64,000 nucleotides of DNA from Planctomycetota bacterium. Lineage in GTDB: Bacteria; Planctomycetota; UBA1135; GCA-002686595. Below, in pieces: positions 26,338 to 33,512 of the stretch. Location of the stretch: positions 1 through 64,000 of the forward strand of contig JACKHT010000011.1 of NCBI GenBank assembly GCA_020638855.1. The letters are read 5' to 3'. Position 1 is the first letter of the stretch, and every line of letters begins with the position of its first letter. The translations under genes were made by a program, and so were the position numbers. The notes beneath the pieces were generated by a model. It had not been told where the DNA came from, made no database searches, and saw only the letters and a program-made list of their open reading frames with translations.

Positions 26338-27620
26338 TGACTCAATCGAAACCACAAATGGATGATCTCGCGGGGCTCAGTGCTCGGGGTGCTCGCAGTA
26401 TCGTCGAACGCATGGGCGAGACCGGCCAACCTCCGGAACGCGGGGCCCTGGCGGTGAACGTCGGCACGGAGGAGGTGCTGGAAGTCCTGCGGCAGGAGTA
26501 CCTCATTCCGATCCGTGAAGACGGTCGGAACTCCTCCTTCAAACTGGTTCAGGCGACCTTTGGTGGTGGTAAGACCCACTTCCTTCACTGCTTGCGGGAG
26601 ATCGGTTGGCGCGAGGGATTCTTGGTTTCCCTGGTGGGGATTTCCCCCCAGGAATGCCCCTTCGACGACACCCTGCGGGTGTACCAAGCGGTTGCCAAGC
26701 AATTGGAATTGCCGCCGACCGATGACAGCGCCCAGGCGGTGCGAGGGGTGGAGGCCGTGTTGGCACGCCTGGTTTTGGAAAAGGTCGCGAGCAGCGGCGA
26801 GAAAGCTGTGCGCACTTGGCTCACCACCGAATTCCGTAGGGCCCCGATCGAGAGCCATGCCCTGCGCCGGGCGGTCTACTTGTTCCTACTCGCGGTGCTC
26901 GATGGAGACGATGCCACCGAGGAAATCCTGGCGGCCTACTTGCGGGGGGACCATGTCTCAGCTGCGGAGCGCGGCCAATTCCAACTGCGCGAGGAATTGG
27001 ACTCCAAGAGCGCTTTCCGCTTCCTGCGGAGCTTGATCCAAGTGATGCGCGAGCTGGGTGTACCCGGCTTGATTCTCTTGTTTGACGAGATGGATCGCGT
27101 CATGTCGCTGTCGGTCAAGCGGCGCAAAGCCATCGGCGACAACCTGCGCCAGATGATTGACCACTGTGGTCAAGCCACTCTGCCCGCCTTGCTCTGGGTG
27201 TATGCGGTGCCTCCCGAATTCATGACCACCGTGGTACCCGAGTACCCTGCCCTCGAGCAGCGCCTGCGCGGCGCAGGCCGCTTCTCGTTGGCTTCGCCGC
27301 TGGAGCCGGTGATCGACCTGGAAGCCTTGCCGTTGGAGCCAGAGGAGTTCTTCGGTCGCATCGGCCAGAAATTGCTGCAACTGTTCCAACTGGGGCGCCC
27401 CGAAACGATCGACATGGATCTGCAAACGCAGAACGTGGCGTTGCTCGCCGATCACATGGCCCTCAACGCTCTGGAATCTGGTTCGCGCCGGATCTTCGTC
27501 AAACGCCTCGTGCACATGTTGCACGGTCAAATCCACGATCCGAAGCTGCTCAAACCGGAAGACCTGGAGCGCATGGAAGGATTTGACGACGAGTTGGAAG
27601 GGGAGGAGGATCTCTTCTAG
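26337..27620 (+). CDS. Cassette protein 2: BrxD-type P-loop ATPase
   Basis: A 427-residue ATPase of the DUF2791/BrxD group. Walker A is TFGGGKTHF (residues 74-82) and Walker B is LILLFDEMDRV with D250 and E251. The GxGKTH ending of Walker A and the DEMDR/DEVE type Walker B are typical of BREX ATP-binding proteins. The C-terminus is very acidic (DDELEGEEDLF). Its start overlaps the previous stop by one base. In BREX type 2, BrxD occurs with an Lhr-like helicase, as here. Function presumably ATP-driven DNA or protein remodelling. Confidence 0.83.
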   Translation: MTQSKPQMDDLAGLSARGARSIVERMGETGQPPERGALAVNVGTEEVLEVLRQEYLIPIREDGRNSSFKLVQATFGGGKTHFLHCLREIGWREGFLVSLVGISPQECPFDDTLRVYQAVAKQLELPPTDDSAQAVRGVEAVLARLVLEKVASSGEKAVRTWLTTEFRRAPIESHALRRAVYLFLLAVLDGDDATEEILAAYLRGDHVSAAERGQFQLREELDSKSAFRFLRSLIQVMRELGVPGLILLFDEMDRVMSLSVKRRKAIGDNLRQMIDHCGQATLPALLWVYAVPPEFMTTVVPEYPALEQRLRGAGRFSLASPLEPVIDLEALPLEPEEFFGRIGQKLLQLFQLGRPETIDMDLQTQNVALLADHMALNALESGSRRIFVKRLVHMLHGQIHDPKLLKPEDLERMEGFDDELEGEEDLF

Positions 27621-27648
27621 TGCTGGGCTCTGGGGAAGGTTGCGTCCT

Positions 27649-29094
27649 TTGAACGGACTCTCCGGAATCCGTCCCGGTGACCGCGTGCGGCACCGTCAAC
27701 GGGGGGAAGGGTTGGTTTTGGCCCTGGTTCCTGGTGGCAAGGCCAAGGTTCGTCTCGATGGCGATCCGGGTCTGCCCTGGACCCTGCCGATCTTCGAGTT
27801 GCGGGCTCTAGCCCCGCCCCCTCTTGAGCCCTCGACCCCCCCGGCGCGGCGGGCGCCGTCGCCCGGAGTACCGCTTACTGGTCTGGAGCTCACTCAGGTT
27901 CCCGAGGTGGAGCCGGCTTCCAACTCGATGGAACGCGCCGAATTGCGCCAGACCATGGAGGCCCTGCGTTTGGGGGTCGTGCCGGCCGAGTACGTGCGCG
28001 ATTACACGGTGGGCCGGGACGAGACTTTGGCTTCGATCGAGGAGATCCTCGACGTCCAAGGGGGGATGCGCGTGCTGTGGGGCGACTACGGCAGCGGCAA
28101 GACCCACATGCTCGACATCACCGAGCGCATCGCCCTGGAGCGGGGATACCTGACCAGCCGAGTGGTGCTTGACCCCAACGAAGTTCCCCCGAGCCATCCG
28201 CGTCGTTTGTACTCGGCCATTGTCGAGCGACTTCGGTATCCCGATGACCAAGGGCACGGGCTCGAGCCCATGTTGCAAAAGTTGGCGGGGAGCGCCGAGC
28301 ATTTGCGGCCCGAGGGCCACTTCTACAGCCGTTTCTTTTCGCCCTTCCTGCATGCGCTCGAAAGCGACGACCCGGATTTGGTCGACTGGATGCGGGACTA
28401 CGTGGACGGTTGCAACATGGATGTGGCCGATGGGAACGCACGCTTGGCTCGACGGGGATGGCGCGGCCAGCGTTTGCTGACGATGTCGGACTATCGCACC
28501 TATGGGCGCATGTACACGCATCTCTTGGGGACTGTGGCCGCATGGGCCCAAGATGCGGGCTACAAAGGGCTGTTCCTGTTGTTTGATGAGGTGGAGTTCG
28601 TGGACTCGTTGTCAAAGCAGGAATTGGGCTACGCGCTCGAAGTGCTCAAACACTACGCCGCAGTGACGGTCCCGCGCGAAGACCTGTGCTTTGACCCAGA
28701 GGATTTGTACCGTGGCGGCCATCGCGTGCACCGGGACTTGCGGCTCTTCTATCGGGCCAACCAGCCGTTGACGGTCATGTTCGCCCTGACCCCTTTGCCC
28801 GACATCGAGAAGTCGTTCCAGCAGATCGTCGGCAGCGAGCAGTACAACATTCCCTTGCCTCCTTTGGGTGTGGGACACGTGGGTGAACTCATGCAGCGGG
28901 TGATCCGAATCTACTTGCGCGCCTATCCCGAGATGCGTCTCAAGGAACAGGATCTTCCGTTGATCCTCGAGGGGGTCCAGCGAGCCGCCGACGACCGTGG
29001 TTCCTCCCCGCGGGTTTTGGTGCGCAGCTTGGCCTCGCAGCTGGATGCGTTGCGCTGGAAGGCCAAGGGTTGGCGTCCCGCCGAAGGGCTATGA
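27649..29094 (+). CDS. Cassette protein 3: BrxD-type ATPase with Tudor-like N-terminus
   Basis: A 481-residue second BrxD-group ATPase. Walker A is WGDYGSGKTHM (144-154) and Walker B is LFLLFDEVEFV with D313 and E314. Residues 7-52 (GIRPGDRVRHRQRGEG onward) match the pattern of the Tudor-like domain at the C-terminus of UvrD/PcrA helicases, which contacts RNA polymerase. A Pro-rich linker (52-90) joins it to the ATPase. The start is uncertain: a TTG at 27649 has GGGGAAGG upstream, and an ATG at 27583 inside the previous gene is the alternative. The stop overlaps the helicase start as ATGA. The two ATPases are only distantly alike, so this is an old duplication. Confidence 0.8.
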   Translation: MNGLSGIRPGDRVRHRQRGEGLVLALVPGGKAKVRLDGDPGLPWTLPIFELRALAPPPLEPSTPPARRAPSPGVPLTGLELTQVPEVEPASNSMERAELRQTMEALRLGVVPAEYVRDYTVGRDETLASIEEILDVQGGMRVLWGDYGSGKTHMLDITERIALERGYLTSRVVLDPNEVPPSHPRRLYSAIVERLRYPDDQGHGLEPMLQKLAGSAEHLRPEGHFYSRFFSPFLHALESDDPDLVDWMRDYVDGCNMDVADGNARLARRGWRGQRLLTMSDYRTYGRMYTHLLGTVAAWAQDAGYKGLFLLFDEVEFVDSLSKQELGYALEVLKHYAAVTVPREDLCFDPEDLYRGGHRVHRDLRLFYRANQPLTVMFALTPLPDIEKSFQQIVGSEQYNIPLPPLGVGHVGELMQRVIRIYLRAYPEMRLKEQDLPLILEGVQRAADDRGSSPRVLVRSLASQLDALRWKAKGWRPAEGL

Positions 29095-31100
29095 CCGTCC
29101 CCTTGCGCCGGCAACTGCCCCGAACCCATGGTGCCTTCTTGGGGCGCTTTGATCGTTCTACAGCGATCCAAACCCTGGCGATCCCCGCCATTTTGGAAGG
29201 TGGCGATGTGCTCCTGTGTGCGCCCACGGCTTCGGGCAAAACCGAAGCGTACGGGGCACCCTGTGCGGAGCACTTGATGGCACAACCCAGTCCTTCGGGG
29301 GATCCCTTGCCCCGCTGGCTGTTGGTGAGTCCCACGCGAGCTCTGGCCAACGATTTGCACCGCCGGTTGTCCGCCAGCATGGATGCGCTAGGGCTTCCCC
29401 TCGGTCGCTACACAGGAGAGCACAAGGAGCGCAGCGCCCATGCATGGCCCCAGGCGTTGGTGGTGACCCCCGAATCGCTCGATTCGCTCTTGGCTCGTCG
29501 GCCGCACGTCCTTGCGCACGTGCAATGCGTGGTGGTGGATGAAATCCATGTGCTCGACGGAACGGTGCGAGGGGACCAATTGCGCCTCTTGCTGCATCGG
29601 CTGGAGCAGGTCGCTTTGGGACCCGTCCAACGAATCGCGGCCAGCGCCACGGTGGATCATGCGGCCGATTTGGCCGCCCGCTATCTGCGCGACGCGAGCC
29701 TGTGTGTGGCGGAAGGCGACCGCGCCGTGAAGGGCAAGTCCTTTGCCGGCACATCCCCCAAGGCCGTCGCCAAGCACCTGCGGGAATTGGCCCGTGCGGG
29801 GCTGCGCAAGATCTTGGTGTTCGTGCCCAGTCGCCGGGATGTGGACCAGCTCTCGCTTGCCTTGCGCGGTCAGGCGCCGTTTGGCGACCGGATCTTTGCC
29901 CACCATGGTTCGCTCTCACAGCCGGTGCGCGAGCGAACCGAGCGCCAATTCCACGATGCTCCCGCTGCGGTGGCTGTGGCGACCACGACCCTGGAATTGG
30001 GCATCGACATCGGATCGGTCGACTACGTGTTGCTGTGTTCGCCCCCCGCCAGCGTGGCCAGCCTGATGCAACGCATAGGACGCGGTGGTCGGCGCCGTGG
30101 AACGATCCGCTTTGGCTACGCATGGCGCGACAGCGGCGAGGAGTTCCGTTTTCAAGTCATGGCCCGGGCCGGGGTGCGGGGACAGTATCTAGAGGAGCCG
30201 TATGGATTTCGGGCCAGTGTCCTAGTGCAGCAAGCGCTGTGTCTAGCCGGTGGCCAGGGGTACGTCACCTTGGCCCGTCTGCAGGCGATCTTGCCGCCGG
30301 CCGTCGCCGAAGGGATCGATAGCGGTTGCCTGACCGACCTCTTGTTGTCGATGGTGGACAAAAGGTTGCTCGAGCCCAGCAAGAGCGGCAGGTTTGTGCT
30401 CAATGAAGCGACCGAGGCGCGCTATGAGCGGGGTTCGTTGCACTCCAATCTGGCGGATACGGGCGGGATCGATTTGGTCGACCGCTTGACCGGAGAGGTG
30501 GTGGGGCAGCTCAGCCGGAGGCCGACCGACATGAATCGTGTGGCCATCGGCGGAGCCGGTCGCCGCTTGGTCCGTTCTGCGGGAGACCGAATCTTGACCG
30601 ACGCTTCGGGCGACGGCGGCGGCGTGGACTATGCAGCTCGGGGAACGCCCCTGACTTCGTTTGCCCTGGGACGCGCCATGGCGGAGGCCTTGGGTGCCTC
30701 CGCTCAGGGAATGCTCCTGGTGCGGGGCGCCGGAACCCTGCGATTGGTCCATGGGTTGGGGACCCTGGGCGGGCTCTTCCTGGCTTCGCTGCTCGGCGAG
30801 CAGGGATGCGTGTTCCCGGGGGGCGTGCCGACAGCGGTTGCTTTGCCATTGGCCTTTGATCCGGGTCCCTGGAGTGACCCGGGACCGCAGGCGGTGCACG
30901 AATTCTTGCGCCGCCATCGGGCCAAGCTGGTGCGCCTGGCCGGAATGGGGCCGTATCACCGAGTGCTACCCGCCCAATTGGCGGAAGAGTCGCTGTATGC
31001 AGCCAGTGGGTTGGAAGCGGTCGCGGACTTCCTGGCGACTGCCCAGTTCGATGAGCCCGTGGAGCTGTCCGCGGTGCCGCCCGCGTTGTTGCATCTGTAA
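29091..31100 (+). CDS. Cassette protein 4: Lhr/BrxHI-like DEAD/DEAH helicase
   Basis: A 669-residue superfamily 2 helicase. Motif I is APTASGKTE (44-52), motif II DEIH (150-153), motif III SAT (185-187), motif V ATTTLELGIDIG (297-308) and motif VI QRIGRGGRR (327-335). The motif V and VI wording is that of the Lhr group. Downstream of the core (340-430) is a winged-helix-like part, and about 240 further residues resemble the Lhr-core region. It is much shorter than full-length Lhr. The ATG at 29091 overlaps the preceding stop by four bases (ATGA), showing coupling with the ATPases. Confidence 0.85.
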   Translation: MTVPLRRQLPRTHGAFLGRFDRSTAIQTLAIPAILEGGDVLLCAPTASGKTEAYGAPCAEHLMAQPSPSGDPLPRWLLVSPTRALANDLHRRLSASMDALGLPLGRYTGEHKERSAHAWPQALVVTPESLDSLLARRPHVLAHVQCVVVDEIHVLDGTVRGDQLRLLLHRLEQVALGPVQRIAASATVDHAADLAARYLRDASLCVAEGDRAVKGKSFAGTSPKAVAKHLRELARAGLRKILVFVPSRRDVDQLSLALRGQAPFGDRIFAHHGSLSQPVRERTERQFHDAPAAVAVATTTLELGIDIGSVDYVLLCSPPASVASLMQRIGRGGRRRGTIRFGYAWRDSGEEFRFQVMARAGVRGQYLEEPYGFRASVLVQQALCLAGGQGYVTLARLQAILPPAVAEGIDSGCLTDLLLSMVDKRLLEPSKSGRFVLNEATEARYERGSLHSNLADTGGIDLVDRLTGEVVGQLSRRPTDMNRVAIGGAGRRLVRSAGDRILTDASGDGGGVDYAARGTPLTSFALGRAMAEALGASAQGMLLVRGAGTLRLVHGLGTLGGLFLASLLGEQGCVFPGGVPTAVALPLAFDPGPWSDPGPQAVHEFLRRHRAKLVRLAGMGPYHRVLPAQLAEESLYAASGLEAVADFLATAQFDEPVELSAVPPALLHL

Positions 31101-31152
31101 TCCTTGCATCCATCCGACCCTGGAACCCTTCGGATTGGGTTACGCTTGGGGC

Positions 31153-31665
31153 ATGGCGTTGGCAACGTACCGACTCGAAACCCCGTTTGGCCCCATCCAC
31201 GTGTTGGAGTCGGAACGTGGTTTGGCTTGCATGACCTTGGGTGAGGCGCGCTCGCAAGCGACGCTGGATCGCTGGCGCCGCCGGCATGAGCCTGAGGCTT
31301 CGTTGCGTACCCGCAAGGCCGACGGACCTGTAGCAGACCAGCTCGGCGAGTACTTTGCCGGTGAGCGGACGCAGTTTTCGTTGGCGCTCGACCTGCGTGG
31401 GACTCCGTTCCAGGTCAAGGTTTGGCAGGGGTTGGTGCGCATTCCCTATGGGAGCGTGCAGACCTATGGGGAGTTGGCTCGGGGGATCGGTTCCCCCAGC
31501 AGCTTTCGAGCCGTGGGGGGAGCCAACGGGGCCAATCCGTTGCCGATCGTGATCCCCTGCCACCGCGTGGTGGCTAGGACGGGGTTGGGAGGATTTTCTG
31601 GGCCGATGGCCTGGAAGCAAAGTCTGCTGACCCTGGAAGGTGCCTGTTTGAATCTGTCGAAGTAG
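31153..31665 (+). CDS. ogt: Methylated-DNA-protein cysteine methyltransferase
   Basis: A 170-residue suicide enzyme that removes O6-alkyl groups from guanine in DNA. The acceptor Cys136 is in the signature IPCHRVV. The DNA-binding helix region PYGSVQTYGELARGIGSPSSFRAVGGANGANP precedes it. Small N-terminal domain of the Ogt type, no Ada-like zinc domain. It follows the helicase by 52 bases on the same strand, so it could be transcribed with the cassette; ogt is also often a stand-alone gene. Confidence 0.92.
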   Translation: MALATYRLETPFGPIHVLESERGLACMTLGEARSQATLDRWRRRHEPEASLRTRKADGPVADQLGEYFAGERTQFSLALDLRGTPFQVKVWQGLVRIPYGSVQTYGELARGIGSPSSFRAVGGANGANPLPIVIPCHRVVARTGLGGFSGPMAWKQSLLTLEGACLNLSK

Positions 31666-31681
31666 TCTGCAACCGATTGGG

Positions 31682-32638
31682 GTGATTGCGGGTCCTTGGT
31701 GGGTGCGAACCGCGTGGATTGGGACTTGCTTGGGAGTCGTGGTGGCCTGCTTGGGGTGGGGCCATCGCGGAGGTGCCTTGTGGGCTAGCGCACCAAGCGG
31801 TCCCAGCGAATGGTTGGTCTTGGACTCCGCACGTGGGGAAGTGCTTTGGCTGGATGACCCCCTCGAAACCAGGGCACGCATGGAGTGCCCCTGTCCCTAC
31901 CGGGCGGCGGTGGGCGGCAATCTGCTTTGGCTGGCCTATGCGCCCAATGGGCGTGCGCACGGCGGCCACCGGTTGGTGGCACTCGATGGATTCGATGTAC
32001 AACTGTCGATTCCGACCGAACCCATCTTGGGGATGGCTTCGGGGCGCGAAGGAGATTCGATTTGCCTCCTTCGTTCGTCACCTGGGGCTGGTCCGGAGTG
32101 GACTCCAATCGACGGACAGGGAACGGTCGGCCATTCGATTTCGTTTCCCGGGGCCAGCCGGATGTGGGTGGCCGGAGGCACTCTGTGGATCCTCGCCAAG
32201 GAAGGAGTCGCATGGTCCCTCGACGGGCAGCCGTCGGGGTGGGGTAGCCCCAGGGCTTGGACCTTGCCTAGCCCCATCGGACAAGATCGCCTGGTGGGGT
32301 CGGAGCTTTGGTTGCGCTGCGGAGCCAGCTCCCAAGGCTGGGGCCGGCTGGATCCCGAGCGCGGTTGGGTCGCGGAGAGGTCGGATCCCTGGATGCCCCC
32401 GCAGATTGCTTCCGCATCGACGCGGTCGCCGACTCGCAGAGCCTGGGGGGAAGCCGTAGCCATTCATGGGGTTTCCCAAGGGACCGGATGGCTGGTGGAA
32501 CAGCCTGACTCACTTTGGCGGATGGACCCGCAAGGACGACCCCTTTGGGGCCAAGGAGGTTTTGGCTACATCGAGCAAGTGCTCGCCCTGGGTAGCACAG
32601 AGGTTCCTCAGAACTTAACTAGGGCCAACCCAAAGTAG
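31682..32638 (+). CDS. Hypothetical exported beta-rich protein
   Basis: A 318-residue protein with an N-terminal hydrophobic helix (about 9-28) and a mature part rich in Trp, Gly and beta-turns. Short repeated units such as GEVLWLDD, GNLLWLAY and GGTLWILAKEG suggest a beta-propeller-like fold, although no PQQ or WD signature is exact. It starts with GTG at 31682, 16 bases after ogt. No family was recognised. It is convergent with the small coiled-coil gene at 32677. Confidence 0.55.
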   Translation: MIAGPWWVRTAWIGTCLGVVVACLGWGHRGGALWASAPSGPSEWLVLDSARGEVLWLDDPLETRARMECPCPYRAAVGGNLLWLAYAPNGRAHGGHRLVALDGFDVQLSIPTEPILGMASGREGDSICLLRSSPGAGPEWTPIDGQGTVGHSISFPGASRMWVAGGTLWILAKEGVAWSLDGQPSGWGSPRAWTLPSPIGQDRLVGSELWLRCGASSQGWGRLDPERGWVAERSDPWMPPQIASASTRSPTRRAWGEAVAIHGVSQGTGWLVEQPDSLWRMDPQGRPLWGQGGFGYIEQVLALGSTEVPQNLTRANPK

Positions 32639-32659
32639 TTCGAGCCAGATTCGCTCGAA
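32639..32659. terminator. Hairpin between convergent genes
   Basis: TTCGAGC at 32639-32645 pairs with GCTCGAA at 32653-32659 around a 7-base loop. It lies directly after the stop of the upstream plus-strand gene and 17 bases from the end of the minus-strand gene, so it may end transcripts from both sides. There is no long T run. Confidence 0.4.
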
Positions 32660-32676
32660 GCGAGTCGCTTACCGGA

Positions 32677-32940
32677 TCAGCGCTCTTGCAATACGTTCTT
32701 GGCTTGTCTTTCCAGTGTTGCCAAGAACACGAGAGTCGTGTTTGACAGATCGTTGCGACCATGGTCCACGCACAGTTGCGCGAATTGTGCCAACCGTTTT
32801 TTCACACGGGGGATCTCTTTTACAACCGGCATGTCACGCCGTTCCTTCTCTTGAAGGCGGCTTTCTAGAGCCTGGATTTGGTTCCGGTACTCTTCAATCT
32901 GTTCCTCAGCGGAACGACGTTTGTAAGTGCGTTTGGCCAT
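32677..32940 (-). CDS. Small basic coiled-coil protein
   Basis: An 87-residue protein beginning MAKRTYKRR, with a very basic start, a helical segment with heptad pattern (EEQIEEYRNQIQALESRLQEKE) and a second helical half. No enzyme motif. The basic head and coiled coil suggest nucleic-acid or ribosome binding, but this is inference. I chose the ATG at 32940 because upstream codons do not look coding and the downstream protein is well formed. A lineage-specific family is possible. Confidence 0.6.
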   Translation of the reverse strand: MAKRTYKRRSAEEQIEEYRNQIQALESRLQEKERRDMPVVKEIPRVKKRLAQFAQLCVDHGRNDLSNTTLVFLATLERQAKNVLQER

Positions 32941-33279
32941 ACCTTGATTGGTTCGATTCCAAAGGTTCCTCGGATGCAGCCCGCGGTGGGGAATTGGATC
33001 CAGGACCATGAAACGCCAAGGCGGAGCACTTCCACCGGTGTTTGCCGGCATCTCCCCGTCGTTTCCTTGGCAGGTGGGCGTTCGGTTGCCCTTGCGAGAA
33101 GCTGTCCGCAGCTCTCTCCGTTAGATTCTAACTCGATGAGCAAGGGGTTCAAGCAGGGTTTTGAGCCTATTTCGACCGATTTGGATCGAATGGAAACACC
33201 GAATGGAAACATCCTAAGGAAACCGACACAACCAAAGACACCCATACCTTGGCTCCTGGCCTTTCCGATCGAGGATTCC
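32941..33279. other. Intergenic region of about 340 bp
   Basis: Between the small coiled-coil gene and the end of ccoS I see no gene. It is less GC-rich than its neighbours. It contains two adjacent copies of a 13-bp unit, CGAATGGAAACAC/T, at 33187-33212. It likely holds the promoter of the coiled-coil gene and the end of the cco transcript; no convincing terminator hairpin was found. Confidence 0.5.
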
Positions 33280-33510
33280 CTAGGGGTGGCCAGAATCTTG
33301 GGGTTTTTGCGCCCCCATAGATTCGTCCGTCGGGCCATTCAGAGGGGTTTCGCTGGGGGGAGGGATCGAACTTTCTTCGTCGAACAACATTCGGATCGCC
33401 GGCGTTTCCAAGTCATCCATTTGTCCCGTCCGAACCGACCACAGGAAAGCCAACACGAAGAACCCAGCGATTCCCAAGGCCAGGGGAATGGCGATGTACA
33501 AGATGTCCAT
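33280..33510 (-). CDS. ccoS: cbb3 oxidase maturation protein CcoS
   Basis: A 76-residue single-helix membrane protein required for inserting heme and copper into cbb3 oxidase. The N-terminus MDILYIAIPLALGIAGFFVLAFLW is followed by the family pattern S-x-R-x-G-Q-x-D-D-L-E-T-P-x-x-R-x-L. The start is three bases after the ccoI stop. The C-terminal tail of about 25 residues is Pro/Ser-rich and longer than usual. It is the last gene of the cco operon. Confidence 0.88.
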   Translation of the reverse strand: MDILYIAIPLALGIAGFFVLAFLWSVRTGQMDDLETPAIRMLFDEESSIPPPSETPLNGPTDESMGAQKPQDSGHP

Positions 33511-33512
33511 GG

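Noticed and set aside
25405..31100. Complete BREX or Shango system
   Set aside because: No PglX, PglZ, BrxC or methyltransferase is present and no TerB domain is visible, so it cannot be called either system.
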